From assembly GCF_019049655.1 (NCBI RefSeq), contig NZ_JAFMOX010000049.1, positions 1-64,000 on the forward strand: a DNA stretch of 64,000 bases, given 5' to 3'. Source of the stretch: Rahnella rivi (GTDB taxonomy: Bacteria; Pseudomonadota; Gammaproteobacteria; Enterobacterales; Enterobacteriaceae). Position 1 is the stretch's first letter. Each line of letters opens with the position of its first letter. The notes beneath the pieces were generated by a model. It saw only the letters and a program-made list of their open reading frames with translations, had not been told where the DNA came from and searched no databases. This document shows, piece by piece, positions 1 through 9,062 of the stretch. Position numbers and translations under genes: made by a program.

Positions 1-19
1 TGATCAAACTCTTCAATTA
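1..19 (-). rRNA. rrs: 16S rRNA, 5' end only (partial)
   Basis: On the minus strand the first bases read AATTGAAGAGTTTGATCA, the conserved 5' end of bacterial 16S rRNA. The gene continues beyond the left edge of the window, so only about 18-19 nucleotides are present. Identity is supported by the complete rRNA leader and tandem promoters just upstream and by the murI neighbour, which lies next to rrsB in E. coli. Confidence 0.9.
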
Positions 20-183
20 AAAGTTCGATTTGCTTAAACAAGTTAAGCGATGCTCAAAAATTAACTTTCGTAATAATTCAACTAAATGAATTACTGCTTG
101 GTCACTCTTTAAGACTTGATATTTTTTGCCACCGAGGTGGCTGATATCGTCTTGTGAGTGCCCACACAGATTGTCTGATAAAT

Positions 184-195
184 TGTTAAAGAGCA
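184..195 (-). promoter_or_regulatory. rRNA leader boxA antitermination site
   Basis: The minus strand reads TGCTCTTTAACA, the enterobacterial rrn boxA core, about 165 bases before the 16S start. In E. coli this element recruits NusB/NusE so that RNA polymerase reads through the untranslated operon. The bases between it and the 16S start form the 5' side of the precursor stem processed by RNase III; I did not fold it. Confidence 0.85.
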
Positions 196-236
196 TGCCG
201 CAGTTCGCAAGGAATCTTATGCGGCGCGGGAGGCGT

Positions 237-264
237 ATATTACGTTTTCCCGCTGAAGAGTCAA
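237..264 (-). promoter_or_regulatory. rRNA promoter P2
   Basis: Minus strand: -35 TTGACT (259-264), 16-base spacer, -10 TAATAT (237-242), followed by a GC-rich discriminator (ACGCCTCCCGCG). This is the usual constitutive second promoter of enterobacterial rrn operons and lies about 100 bases downstream of P1. Confidence 0.85.
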
Positions 265-346
265 GAGATTATTCATTCGAACTTTCATCTTTTTCTCTTC
301 CTGTCCGAGCGACTTCTCAGTCGTTGTTCCCGGTCAGTGGAGGCGC

Positions 347-400
347 ATTATAGGGAGTTCTCAGAAGGCCGCAACCCCTAAAATACAAATAATTTTCCGA
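347..400 (-). promoter_or_regulatory. rRNA promoter P1 with UP element
   Basis: Minus strand: -10 TATAAT (347-352), 16-base spacer, -35 TTGCGG (369-374), then an A/T-rich block at about 378-400 in the UP-element position. The discriminator GCGCCTCCACTGACC closely matches E. coli rrn P1, the signature of growth-rate and ppGpp control. The promoter lies just downstream of the murI stop codon. Fis sites probably extend toward murI but I could not place them. Confidence 0.88.
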
Positions 401-426
401 CCGCTGATTCTTTCACCAAATGACGT

Positions 427-1308
427 TTAAAGCGGCAATTCCTGGATACTTCTGAAGCCATATGACTGTAAAACAGGCAGTAAACTTCGGGCCTCTATTG
501 TCATCGCCATGCAGTAAGCAACACTCTCAATTTCTACATCGGCTTTTTTCTGCGGAATCGGCACATGTGACGTCTCAATGAGCCAGTGCGCGCGGCGTGC
601 AATGGCAGAACCGGAATCGATCATGCGCGTGCCGTCGGGTAAGACCTGTGCGAGTTCTTCGCTAAGCAACGGGAAATGCGTGCAGCCTAACACCACCGTG
701 TCAGGCGGCTCGCGCAAACGCAGCCACGGATGGAGGATTTTCTTCAACGCCGTCAGGGCAACCTCTTGGCCATGTAGCTTCGCTTCGGCCAGTTCAACCA
801 GCTCCGCCGAACCCAGCATCAGAATCTGACAGTCTGTCGCAAACCGTGCGACCAGATCATGCGTATAAGGGCGTTGTACCGTCGCCCGCGTCGCCAGCAA
901 TCCGACAACGCCATTACGCGTCAACTTAGCTGCGGGTTTGATAGCGGGCACAACGCCGACGACCGGGCAGCTGAATTTGGCACGCAATGCAGGCAGGGAG
1001 ACGGTGCTCGCGGTGTTACAGGCAATGACGATAATAGAGAGAGGATGACGTTTCGCGACCGCGGTGACAATCTCGACCACGCGTTCGACGATGAACTCTT
1101 CGGATTTCTCGCCGTAAGGGAAGGCGACGTTATCAAAAGCGTAGATATAGTGCAGGTCCGGCAACATCTGCCGGACCTCGTGATATACCGACAACCCGCC
1201 GACGCCGGAATCGAAAACCAGCACCGTCGGGCGATCAGGAACTTGAGTTGTATCAGAAGGTATAGCTTCCAGTGAGATAGTATTCACGTCCTGGTGTTTC
1301 GTAGCCAT
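427..1308 (-). CDS. murI: Glutamate racemase MurI
   Basis: Cytoplasmic enzyme interconverting L- and D-glutamate, supplying D-Glu for peptidoglycan precursors. The 293-residue protein (E. coli 285) has the family signatures DSGVGGLSV near residue 33 and the two catalytic-cysteine motifs ACNTAST and GCTHFPLL. Its start lies inside the 3' end of btuB, overlapping it by 56 bases, an arrangement I recall from E. coli btuB-murI, so translation is probably coupled. It is the last gene before the rRNA promoters. The N-terminal 28 or so residues before the core are variable in the family. Confidence 0.96.
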   Translation of the reverse strand: MATKHQDVNTISLEAIPSDTTQVPDRPTVLVFDSGVGGLSVYHEVRQMLPDLHYIYAFDNVAFPYGEKSEEFIVERVVEIVTAVAKRHPLSIIVIACNTASTVSLPALRAKFSCPVVGVVPAIKPAAKLTRNGVVGLLATRATVQRPYTHDLVARFATDCQILMLGSAELVELAEAKLHGQEVALTALKKILHPWLRLREPPDTVVLGCTHFPLLSEELAQVLPDGTRMIDSGSAIARRAHWLIETSHVPIPQKKADVEIESVAYCMAMTIEARSLLPVLQSYGFRSIQELPL

Positions 1309-3133
1309 AAACCGTCTCGTAATCTTTATCTAAGAGGTTGGCAATTCTACCACGAACGGTCAGATGTGACGTCACAGGATATGACACCGCCAGATCCCAC
1401 AGACTCACGCCACCGAGTCTCACATTCTCGTTGGTATTAAAGTTAGTGTCGTAGCGTTCACCCAGATACTGATAGTTGATAGACCAGTCAAAATCAGCCA
1501 CCGTCCAGTCCAGCTGATATTTCGCCTGCTGTTTGGCACGACGCAGCAAGATTTCATTCGTCTCAGCATTTCTTGGGTCAAGATATTCAAGCGTCACACT
1601 GTGATGCAGAGGGCCGGTGTCGAAATTACCGGTCCATTCGACCCCTTTGATCGTTGCTTTATCAACGTTGTAATAGCCTTGCTGCTGATTGTAGTAACTG
1701 ATCATCTGATCAATGTCATTACGGTACGCAGACAAACGCCAGCTAAGCGGGCCGGTTAAACCTTCCAGCGCCCCTTCCCACTCTTTACTTTCTTCGGGTT
1801 TCAGGTCCGGGTTACCGCCAAAGCTTCCGTAGAGTTGCCCAAAATTCGGTGCTTTGAAAGCGGTGCCATAGGATGCGATGAAGCGGTATCCGTCGATGAA
1901 CTCCCAGGCAGCACTGCTTTGCCAGGTGCCATGCGAGCCAAACTCTGAGTTATCATCATTACGCACTGCCCCTTCGAGAGTGAAGTCGCTCACCTTCTGT
2001 TGGGCTGTGACATACACACCGGTATTTCGCTGGGTATAACCATCAGTAATGTAGTTGGTGCCTGGCTGGGTGCTGAGTTTTTGCCAGTCAGCCCCTGCGC
2101 TGACGGTGCCCTGCCCAACCTGGAATGTGTTTCCCCACTGCAGGTTGTACTGATCAGAATCATCAAGCGTGGCCGAGGCGGAATACGGGCCGTATTTCGG
2201 ATCGTAGTTATAATCTTTGGTGTTGCTGTAACTGCCGCTGAGCTCAGTCGCGTAGATACCCTGCTGGAAACGTAACCCGGTGTCGTAAGTGCGGCTGTAT
2301 AACTGACGCGTATCCGGCAATGCATCAAAATGGGCCGGATCGGCATAGCTGTAGGTGCCGTCATAAGCGGTTCTGTTATCAAAACCGTAAGCGCGGGCAA
2401 AACCACTGAACTGCTCATTGAACTGGTGCTCAAGCCCGGCCCAAATCGTTTTGCTCATGAAACCATCGCGGTCTGGCTGACGCGGATTGCCATAGTTATC
2501 CGGCAAGTTGGCGACCACGTCGGTGCCCCTGGTGTAGGTATAGTTACCCGCCAGTGTCAGAACCGTACTCTCACCCAGTTTCTGCTGAGTTGAGCCGTCA
2601 TAGGTCTGATAGCCGTTAGATCCCATACCGGCTGTCAATGTCGTCCCTAATTTATCACGCGTGGTAATAATATTGATGACACCGCCGATGGCATCCGAAC
2701 CGTACACGGCAGAACGCGGCCCGCGTATGAATTCAATACGCTGAACCAGCGAGAGGGGAATTTGGCTAATATCAGCCGCGCCAGAAATACCGGCCTGATT
2801 AAGACGCACACCGTCGATTAATACCAGGGTGTGGCTGGAGTTGGTACCACGAACGAATAAAGAGGTCTGCTGCCCCATACCGCCGTTTTGCGCGATATCC
2901 ACACCTGGTAAACGCCGTAATACATCGGCGACGGAAGTTGACTGCCATCTGTCGATATCTTCACGCGTCACCACGTCAGCCGATGCCAGCACTGAAGAGA
3001 CGGGTTGTGGAAAACGGTTAGCCGTGACGACCAGGTTATCGCTGCTGCTGTTTGTGGAAGTGCTGTCTTGCGCCCACCCTGAAAAAGCCGTGACGGATAA
3101 TGCCGTCAACAGCACGTGCTTTTTAATTGTCAT
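1253..3133 (-). CDS. btuB: TonB-dependent vitamin B12 receptor BtuB
   Basis: Outer-membrane 22-stranded barrel importing cobalamin, powered by TonB and handing substrate to BtuF. The 626-residue product (E. coli 614) starts with a signal peptide ([19 protein letters not shown], cleavage near AQ), followed by a TonB box ([10 protein letters not shown]), a plug domain ([11 protein letters not shown]...[19 protein letters not shown]) and a barrel ending in the typical terminal Phe (GSYTF). I chose the ATG at 3131-3133. The frame stays open upstream to 3280, but that stretch is the riboswitch leader. Regulation is by the cobalamin riboswitch in the leader. The 3' end overlaps murI. Confidence 0.96.
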   Translation of the reverse strand: MTIKKHVLLTALSVTAFSGWAQDSTSTNSSSDNLVVTANRFPQPVSSVLASADVVTREDIDRWQSTSVADVLRRLPGVDIAQNGGMGQQTSLFVRGTNSSHTLVLIDGVRLNQAGISGAADISQIPLSLVQRIEFIRGPRSAVYGSDAIGGVINIITTRDKLGTTLTAGMGSNGYQTYDGSTQQKLGESTVLTLAGNYTYTRGTDVVANLPDNYGNPRQPDRDGFMSKTIWAGLEHQFNEQFSGFARAYGFDNRTAYDGTYSYADPAHFDALPDTRQLYSRTYDTGLRFQQGIYATELSGSYSNTKDYNYDPKYGPYSASATLDDSDQYNLQWGNTFQVGQGTVSAGADWQKLSTQPGTNYITDGYTQRNTGVYVTAQQKVSDFTLEGAVRNDDNSEFGSHGTWQSSAAWEFIDGYRFIASYGTAFKAPNFGQLYGSFGGNPDLKPEESKEWEGALEGLTGPLSWRLSAYRNDIDQMISYYNQQQGYYNVDKATIKGVEWTGNFDTGPLHHSVTLEYLDPRNAETNEILLRRAKQQAKYQLDWTVADFDWSINYQYLGERYDTNFNTNENVRLGGVSLWDLAVSYPVTSHLTVRGRIANLLDKDYETVYGYETPGREYYLTGSYTF

Positions 3134-3218
3134 GAATTGAGCATCCAAACTTAATTGGCGGATGCCGCAGAGGATCACCGGCGTTATTTCGCGACGACGA
3201 TGATTAATGCGACGTAAC

Positions 3219-3440
3219 ATCGGCAGGTCTTCGGACTTAGGATTTGCAGGCTCATTAATTACGTCTAATGAATTGAACATACCCGCACCGGGCGATGACT
3301 TCCCATTTCCTCTTCTCTTCTTTATATAAAGAGAGAAAGAAGAAACAGTGTCTGCATCATCAAGAATGCGATCGCCGTGAATTCCCCATACCGCTGCGCG
3401 CCAGTTCCGGATTCACACCGGATTCCCTTTTAACTCAGTC
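3219..3440 (-). promoter_or_regulatory. Cobalamin (AdoCbl) riboswitch in the btuB leader
   Basis: The minus-strand leader has the conserved class elements in order: AAAAGGGAATCCGGTG and GAATCCGGAACTGGCGCGC at the 5' end, GACACTG, then the B12-box core TGGGAAG with its downstream helix, and the closing CCGAAGACCTGCC. A variable arm contains an A/T-rich hairpin (about 3314-3345). About 85 bases separate the aptamer from the btuB ATG, room for an expression platform that hides the ribosome site; by analogy with E. coli btuB, control is mostly translational. Ends are approximate. The stretch 3134-3597 also holds the divergent trmA promoter, which I could not place. Confidence 0.92.
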
Positions 3441-3597
3441 ATGAGGCCGAACGGCAATCCTACGATCAACCTATTTGGAAATCCAGACATCCGTATCCCC
3501 GGAGGACTCAAAACGACACAAGGCTGGACTTTGCAGTGGCATTCCCTAAAATCCCCCGCAAAGTACGCCCATTTACCCCAGTTAGACGAGATAAACG

Positions 3598-4698
3598 ATG
3601 ACGCCTGAAAACCTGCCCATTGAACAATACGACGACCAGCTGGCGGAAAAGACCGCACGTCTCACGGCGATGATGTCGCCTTTTCATGCGCCGCAGGTTG
3701 ACGTGTTCCGTTCACCGGTCAGCCATTATCGGATGCGCGCGGAATTTCGCGTCTGGCACGATGAGGGCGACCTGTACCACATTATGTTTGATCAGCAGAC
3801 CAAAGCCCGCGTGCGCGTGGACCAGTTCCCGGCAGCCAGTGAGCTGATTAACCGCCTGATGCCGGTGCTGATCGCGGCTGTTAAGCAAGATCCGGCATTG
3901 CGCCGTAAGATCTTCCAGATCGACTATCTCTCAACCCGCAGCGGCAAAATCATTGCCTCGCTGCTTTACCACCGTAAGCTTGATGACGAATGGCAGCAGG
4001 CGGCGACCGCCCTGCGCGACCAGCTACGCGCAGATGGGTTTGATATCCAGCTGATTGGCCGAGCCGCGAAAACCAAAATCATGCTCGATCAGGATTATAT
4101 CGATGAGGTTCTGCCGGTAGCGGGCCGCGATATGATTTACCGTCAGGTGGAAAACAGCTTCACGCAGCCAAACGCTGAGATGAATATTCAGATGCTGGAA
4201 TGGGCGCTGAAGGCCACAGAAAACTCGACCGGCGATTTGCTGGAGTTGTATTGCGGTAACGGCAACTTTTCGCTGGCTCTGGCCCGCAACTTCCGCCGCG
4301 TGCTGGCGACTGAAATCGCCAAGCCTTCCGTCGCCGCCGCGCAATTCAACATTGCAGCAAACCATATTGATAACGTGCAGATCATCCGCATGGCGGCCGA
4401 AGATTTCACACAGGCGCTGAACGGCGTGCGTGAATTCCGTCGCTTGCAGGATGTCGATTTAAGCGGATACGAGTGCAACACCATTTTTGTCGATCCACCA
4501 CGCAGCGGGCTGGATGATGAAACCGTGAAGATGGTGGCGGGCTACGACCGTATTCTTTACATCTCCTGCAATCCGGAAACGCTGTGCGCGAATCTGGAAA
4601 CGCTGAGCAAAACGCACCGAGTGACGCGTCTCGCACTGTTTGATCAGTTCCCGTACACCCACCATATGGAATCCGGCGTACTGCTGGAAAAAATCTGA
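3598..4698 (+). CDS. trmA: tRNA (uracil-5-)-methyltransferase TrmA
   Basis: SAM-dependent enzyme making 5-methyluridine at position 54 (T-loop) of tRNAs. Its 366 residues equal the E. coli length. Visible motifs are the SAM-binding [14 protein letters not shown] (about residues 217-230), the VDPPRSGLD motif and the catalytic cysteine loop [13 protein letters not shown] near residue 320. It is divergent from btuB across a 460-base gap and ends in a strong shared terminator facing rhiN. Confidence 0.97.
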   Translation: MTPENLPIEQYDDQLAEKTARLTAMMSPFHAPQVDVFRSPVSHYRMRAEFRVWHDEGDLYHIMFDQQTKARVRVDQFPAASELINRLMPVLIAAVKQDPALRRKIFQIDYLSTRSGKIIASLLYHRKLDDEWQQAATALRDQLRADGFDIQLIGRAAKTKIMLDQDYIDEVLPVAGRDMIYRQVENSFTQPNAEMNIQMLEWALKATENSTGDLLELYCGNGNFSLALARNFRRVLATEIAKPSVAAAQFNIAANHIDNVQIIRMAAEDFTQALNGVREFRRLQDVDLSGYECNTIFVDPPRSGLDDETVKMVAGYDRILYISCNPETLCANLETLSKTHRVTRLALFDQFPYTHHMESGVLLEKI

Positions 4699-4717
4699 TC
4701 ACGAGAAACTGAAATGC

Positions 4718-4747
4718 AAAACGGGCACCTCGGCGTGCCCGTTTTTA
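4718..4747. terminator. Bidirectional terminator between trmA and rhiN
   Basis: GC-rich hairpin ACGGGCAC-CTCGGC-GTGCCCGT flanked by A's on the left and T's on the right, lying between the convergent trmA and rhiN stop codons, so it can serve both strands. Confidence 0.85.
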
Positions 4748-4773
4748 TTTCTGTCGTTCTAAGACCGTCAGTA

Positions 4774-5913
4774 TTACAAATAGACGCGCAGATATTCTGA
4801 CAGGCAAAGGATCGCCATCGCCTGCCCGTAAGGCATTGAGGTCAGAGCTATTTCACGGTAGAAATCGAGATCATTCCCCATCGCCGTGCCGAATGAGGTT
4901 TGCGTCAGTTCCCCGGCCGGATTGATGTGTTTGATCACTCCCTGAATGGCTTTCTCCGCCACCGGCGCATAAGACGCATCGATATAACGTTTACGCACCG
5001 CCTTCAAAATACCGTACGCAAAACCGGCAGTGGCCGAACTCTCCAGATAGGACTGCGGATCGTCGAGCAGCGTATGCCATAAGCCGCTGTCATCCTGACA
5101 TTTCGCCAGCGCGCTGACCTGGCTTTCCAGCACCTGTAACAAATAGCGGCGTGTCGCGTTGTTCTCCGGTAAATCCACCAGTTCGAGGAATTCCGGAATG
5201 GCAATCGTCAGCCAGCTGTTGCCGCGCGCCCAGCGGGCCTGCGCAAAGTTATGATGACCGTCGAAGGTCCAGCCGTGGAACCACAGGCCGGTTTCACGAT
5301 CCATCAGATATTGCACATGAACCAAAAACTGGTACGTCGCCTCTTCAACATACTCGGGACGGTCGAGCAATTTGCCGATTTTTGCCAGCGGCAGCACGCT
5401 CATCATCAGCGTGTCATCCCACATCTGCTGATAGTTTTCGTTGTTATAAACGATGTGCTGCATTGCGCCTTTGTCAGTGCGCGGCATTTCATGCATCACC
5501 CATTCCGCCCACCGTTCCAGATAAGGGCGCCAGGCTTCATTGCCGGTTTCCTCATAACGATACGCCAGCGTCAGGAACGGACTCATGGTATTGACGTTTT
5601 TGGTCGGCGTGCCTTCTGCCAGGCGGGCCGTAAACCAGTCGTCGATTACCGCGCGCATTTTTTCGTCGCCGGTCTGCTGATAATACTGATAAATCCCGTA
5701 AAGCCCGATGCCGTGCGTCCATTCCCAGCCTGCCCAGCCTTTGGTGTCAATCACGCGGCCATCGTCGAGGCGCAACAGGAATTCCCCGGTTTTATCTTCG
5801 ATATTCACCAGATTGTTGGTCACGTTGTGGATCAGCGCTTTCAGTTCATTACGTGAAATGAAATGTTCAGGCTGTCGCAGCAAGGCACTGTGTTTAACTT
5901 CAAAAACTTTCAT
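4774..5913 (-). CDS. rhiN: GH105 unsaturated rhamnogalacturonyl hydrolase (RhiN-like)
   Basis: Predicted cytoplasmic hydrolase removing the unsaturated galacturonyl residue from the ends of rhamnogalacturonan disaccharides. The roughly 379-residue protein matches the size of GH105 enzymes (B. subtilis YteR class) and shows an alpha6/alpha6-barrel-like pattern with GWAGWEWTHGIGLYGIYQYY near residue 60, QMWDDTLMMSVLP near 155 (candidate catalytic Asp) and HNFAQARWARGNSWLT near 215. I chose the ATG at 5911-5913 for its AGGAGAACGCC ribosome site. It lies 25 bases after the transporter gene and is probably cotranscribed, as in Dickeya rhiTN. It has no signal peptide. The name rests on family and context; substrate is inferred. 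Confidence 0.8.
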   Translation of the reverse strand: MKVFEVKHSALLRQPEHFISRNELKALIHNVTNNLVNIEDKTGEFLLRLDDGRVIDTKGWAGWEWTHGIGLYGIYQYYQQTGDEKMRAVIDDWFTARLAEGTPTKNVNTMSPFLTLAYRYEETGNEAWRPYLERWAEWVMHEMPRTDKGAMQHIVYNNENYQQMWDDTLMMSVLPLAKIGKLLDRPEYVEEATYQFLVHVQYLMDRETGLWFHGWTFDGHHNFAQARWARGNSWLTIAIPEFLELVDLPENNATRRYLLQVLESQVSALAKCQDDSGLWHTLLDDPQSYLESSATAGFAYGILKAVRKRYIDASYAPVAEKAIQGVIKHINPAGELTQTSFGTAMGNDLDFYREIALTSMPYGQAMAILCLSEYLRVYL

Positions 5914-5938
5914 GGCGTTCTCCTGTGAATTCAAAATT

Positions 5939-7525
5939 TTACAAACGTCCCTGAACCGGCATTTCAGCGGTATTTTCACGGGTCAGCTTTTCAGGTGGCG
6001 GGTTATTGCGATGCAGATAACCGATATTGTTATTGCCCCACAGAGATTCGTATTTCATCCCTGTCAGCATTTCGACGGTGGCGCGGTCTTGCGGTGTGAT
6101 TTGCTCCGGCACGATGCGGTTAGCTTCACGCATTTTGTGCGTTTCGCGGGTCAGTACGCCGTGCGTTTTCTGATTCAGGCGGAAGAACAATGAAATGATA
6201 AAGCCCATGCTGAGCATCAGCAGTGAACCGATCACCAGCACACCCAGAATGGTGTGGCCGACCGCAGGTACCTGCTGGCTCTGTCCGGAAACAAACCCGG
6301 CCAGTTGCAGAATTATCCCTACCAGCATAACGGCACCAGCCTGAGAGGCTTTGCGGGTCAGCGTCATGACGCCAGCGAAAATCCCTTCGCGGCGCTGGCC
6401 GGTGATGGTTTCATCCACGTCAGCGATATAGGTGTAGATATTCCACGGCACATAGTTGATACCGCCACGTCCCAGACCGGCCAGCGCGGAAATCAGCAAC
6501 AACAGTGACATCGAATCATTCATACCGGCGTAGTACAGACCGCCGTAAGAAATTGCGGCCAGCCCGAACAGCGTCACAGCCAGACGATAAGACGGTGCAG
6601 GTCCGAAGCGGATACACAGCGGGATCATCCCGATAACCGCCACAAACTGCAGAATCGCCATCATGCCCATCAGGTTTGAGGCCACGGAGGCGCTTTGCAT
6701 CAGAACGAACACCACGTAATAAGTGAACACGGCGTTAAACACGTCCTGCGCGATGTAACCCCCAAGATAAAGCCCGAGATGCTGGCGGAAAATCTTGATG
6801 CGCAGCGTCGAAGACAATTCGACTTTCAGGCGTTTCAGGCTTTGTCCCAGCGTCAGTTGCTGACGTTCGCGCTCGATTTTTTTCGTTGCTTCGGATTTAA
6901 GCTCTTCCGGGCGTTCCCAGGTAAAGAAATACACCAGCGTCAGCACCAGTGAACAAATCACCGCGAAGACCAGACTCGAATAGAAGAAAGAAATGGCGTT
7001 ATCTTTGCCGAAATGCTGCAACAAAATACCCGGCAGGAAGGCGGCGAGGATGGCCGACAACTGTGCCAGCGCGATACGCGCCCCTGAGAATTTGGTTTTC
7101 TGTTTGAAATCATCGGTCATTTCCGGCACCAGTGTTTCATACGGCACCAGAATCATGGTGTAGACGATATCGAACAGCAGATAAGTCAGCAGATAATAGA
7201 CGTATCCCATTTCGCCCACCCACATAAAGCTGTAGCTGAAGACGCAGGGAATACCGAGCAGAATAAAGAACTTACGACGCCCAAAACGCTTGCCGAGCCA
7301 GGTGTTGCCGAAGTTATCCGTGAGATAACCCATCAGCGGACTGAGCACCGCATCGGCCACGCGCGCGGTGGCGAAAATGAAAGTCGCCTGGATGGGCGAA
7401 AGCCCGCAAAACGTGGTGTAGAAATACAGCAGCCAGGCTGCGGTCAGTGCAGTGGTACCCGCACCGAGAAAATCGCCGGAACCATAAGCGATGTAGGTAA
7501 AGAATCCGATCTTACGTGTTTTCAT
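5939..7525 (-). CDS. rhiT: GPH-family sugar:cation symporter (RhiT-like rhamnogalacturonide transporter)
   Basis: Inner-membrane transporter with about 12 hydrophobic segments. The family hallmark is in the first third (ATARVADAVLSPLMGYLTDNFG, then GKRFGRRKFFILLG), typical of the glycoside-pentoside-hexuronide group that includes Dickeya TogT and RhiT. It has 528 residues with a hydrophilic C-terminal tail of about 75 residues. It is the first gene of a two-gene operon with a GH105 hydrolase, so an unsaturated rhamnogalacturonide is the likely cargo; other uronide disaccharides are possible. The 316-base upstream gap carries a KdgR-like operator and a widely spaced inverted repeat. Confidence 0.7.
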   Translation of the reverse strand: MKTRKIGFFTYIAYGSGDFLGAGTTALTAAWLLYFYTTFCGLSPIQATFIFATARVADAVLSPLMGYLTDNFGNTWLGKRFGRRKFFILLGIPCVFSYSFMWVGEMGYVYYLLTYLLFDIVYTMILVPYETLVPEMTDDFKQKTKFSGARIALAQLSAILAAFLPGILLQHFGKDNAISFFYSSLVFAVICSLVLTLVYFFTWERPEELKSEATKKIERERQQLTLGQSLKRLKVELSSTLRIKIFRQHLGLYLGGYIAQDVFNAVFTYYVVFVLMQSASVASNLMGMMAILQFVAVIGMIPLCIRFGPAPSYRLAVTLFGLAAISYGGLYYAGMNDSMSLLLLISALAGLGRGGINYVPWNIYTYIADVDETITGQRREGIFAGVMTLTRKASQAGAVMLVGIILQLAGFVSGQSQQVPAVGHTILGVLVIGSLLMLSMGFIISLFFRLNQKTHGVLTRETHKMREANRIVPEQITPQDRATVEMLTGMKYESLWGNNNIGYLHRNNPPPEKLTRENTAEMPVQGRL

Positions 7526-7637
7526 TGCCGTCTTGCCCCTGTTAAATCACTTTTAGGCCTAGGCTGAATGCGAACGAAACGACTTCGTCCGGCCATGATT
7601 CAAATTAGCGAGGAGACAGTGTGAAAACCTTTTGGTT

Positions 7638-7666
7638 TTTGCCACCCGGATGCACTTTATGGCAAA
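7638..7666. repeat. Widely spaced inverted repeat upstream of rhiT
   Basis: TTTGCCA (7638-7644) and its exact complement TGGCAAA (7660-7666) are separated by 15 bases in the 316-base rhiT-yijD gap (7526-7841). The spacing resembles that of operators for dimeric AraC-type activators such as RhaS, but no strong consensus match supports that. The rest of the gap contains the KdgR-like site and the yijD terminator. Confidence 0.35.
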
Positions 7667-7719
7667 GAAATGAAGAAGTAGGCGATCTACATCTAAATAT
7701 TGAACATGGGTTTGATATT

Positions 7720-7738
7720 AATGAAATGACAGTTCATT
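7720..7738. promoter_or_regulatory. Candidate KdgR operator upstream of rhiTN
   Basis: AATGAAATGACAGTTCATT fits the enterobacterial KdgR pattern AATGAAA-N5-TTTCATT with one mismatch. KdgR represses pectin-catabolic genes in Dickeya and Yersinia relatives. It lies about 195 bases upstream of the rhiT start, rather far for simple occlusion unless the promoter is distant, so the assignment is tentative. Confidence 0.5.
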
Positions 7739-7789
7739 AAATGATCCTGAAATTGTCAGGCGGGAAAGGGAATGACGCGAGGTGAAAGA

Positions 7790-7815
7790 TAAAAAGGCAA
7801 TCCGTGGATTGCCTT
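7790..7815 (-). terminator. Terminator after yijD
   Basis: Perfect inverted repeat AAGGCAATCC-G-T-GGATTGCCTT with a T run (TTTTTATC) after it on the minus strand, 26 bases beyond the yijD stop. It ends the fabR-yijD transcript. Confidence 0.8.
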
Positions 7816-7841
7816 AAAAGACGGTGAAACTGTGGCGGTGT

Positions 7842-8198
7842 TTACGTCGATGACTTGCGCTTTTTCAGCTTCAGTCCAATCCAGAATACCAGTACAACGC
7901 AGATCAGCGACGGCAGAAAGTTTGAACCCAATTCAGGGTATTCCGCACGAACGATTGTGCTGTACAGCAGCAGGCCAAGAAGGAAACAGGCCGCGGACAG
8001 TACCGGCAACCCTTTTGGCATTTCACCTTTGTGATAGCGAACGTGCAAACAGTACACCGCTAACACCAGAGCAATAATCGGGAAAATCGAAAACGCGACG
8101 ACGGCGCTAAACAATGCATCAAACGTGCCGCTGATCGACAGCCCGGCAATCAATGCTAAAACCAGAGTGCCATTATCCTGGTTAGCTTGTTCGGTCAT
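7842..8198 (-). CDS. yijD: Inner-membrane protein YijD (DUF1422)
   Basis: A 118-residue protein with four hydrophobic segments (about residues 12-30, 33-50, 63-82, 93-110) and a basic tail KLKKRKSST. It matches E. coli YijD (119 residues) in length, sequence pattern and position directly after fabR. Its start overlaps the fabR end by 17 bases, so the two are cotranscribed. No biochemical function is known to me. Confidence 0.88.
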   Translation of the reverse strand: MTEQANQDNGTLVLALIAGLSISGTFDALFSAVVAFSIFPIIALVLAVYCLHVRYHKGEMPKGLPVLSAACFLLGLLLYSTIVRAEYPELGSNFLPSLICVVLVFWIGLKLKKRKSST

Positions 8199-8850
8199 CT
8201 TCTTTACCTCGGGTCTTATTAATCGACGTGACCGCCGTGCGTTCCTGCTGACGGCGATACCAGTAATATGCGCCTTTGGAAATCATTCGCAGTTGCAGCA
8301 CCAGACGTTCTTCAAGCTGGCGGCGCTGTGCGAGGTCGACATCCAGCGCTTCCGCGCCGGCGTTAAACACGATGATGACCATGGCTTCAGCCTGCGCTTC
8401 GGTAAAACTGCGCGGCATATGGTTTTCGAGTTGCAGATAGTCGGCAAGTTCCGCAATGAAATGCTGAATTTCACGGGCGACGGCGGCACGAAACGCCGAC
8501 GACGTCCCGGAACGTTCACGCAGTAACAGACGGAAGGCGTTCGGGTTGTTGCCGATAAACTCCATAAACGTGGAGACAGAGGTGCGGATCACGCTGCCGC
8601 CCTTGGCGATACGCTGACGCGCCTGACGCATCAGCTGTCGTAGCATCAGACCGCTCTCATCGACCATCGTGAGCCCCAGCTCATCCACATCCCGGAAGTG
8701 CCGGTAAAAGGACGTCGGTGCAATGCCTGCTTCACGCGAAACCTCGCGTAAACTCAGACTGGCAAAGCTACGCTCGGCGCTGAGCTGGCTAAAAGCCGCC
8801 TCAATCAGCGTGCGACGCGTACGCTCTTTTTGTTGTGCTCTGACTCCCAT
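8182..8850 (-). CDS. fabR: HTH-type repressor of unsaturated fatty acid synthesis FabR
   Basis: TetR-family regulator that represses fabA and fabB according to the acyl-CoA/ACP pool. The HTH lies at about residues 30-50 ([28 protein letters not shown]), followed by the helical ligand domain, almost identical to E. coli over the first 190 residues. I used the ATG at 8848-8850 ([11 protein letters not shown]), where homologues commonly begin; an ATG three codons earlier (8859) is equally possible because neither has a clear ribosome site. It has a short lineage-specific tail and is divergent from sthA. Confidence 0.94.
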   Translation of the reverse strand: MGVRAQQKERTRRTLIEAAFSQLSAERSFASLSLREVSREAGIAPTSFYRHFRDVDELGLTMVDESGLMLRQLMRQARQRIAKGGSVIRTSVSTFMEFIGNNPNAFRLLLRERSGTSSAFRAAVAREIQHFIAELADYLQLENHMPRSFTEAQAEAMVIIVFNAGAEALDVDLAQRRQLEERLVLQLRMISKGAYYWYRRQQERTAVTSINKTRGKEDDRTS

Positions 8851-9062
8851 AACCTTCATCCGGATAGTGTTCTTCTTTTTAGTTGTTCGCCCGATTTCGT
8901 TTCACTATACCAAAATTTTTATCGGTCCGAGTCATAGAAACCACAGCATAAAGTGGGTCTGAATGTTGCAACATTCCCATTAAATGACAACCGCATGTGG
9001 GGTGAATAGGTGTAATATGTTACTTTCTCGTTGTGATTTTGTATAAAAATAGGTTTCGAACA

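Noticed and set aside
126..353. 75-codon open frame in the rRNA promoter/leader region
   Set aside because: It lies on the strand opposite the rRNA promoters and overlaps P1, P2 and boxA; it has no ribosome site and no protein-like pattern.
859..1275. Long frame opposite murI
   Set aside because: Antisense shadow of murI; many similar shadows occur opposite GC-rich genes here and all lack ribosome sites and family features.
3134..3280. N-terminal extension of btuB
   Set aside because: This stretch is the riboswitch leader; the signal peptide begins at the ATG at 3133.
8851..9062. FabR or stress-regulator operator between fabR and sthA
   Set aside because: The gap is A/T-rich with some dyads, but no match to a known operator that I trust.
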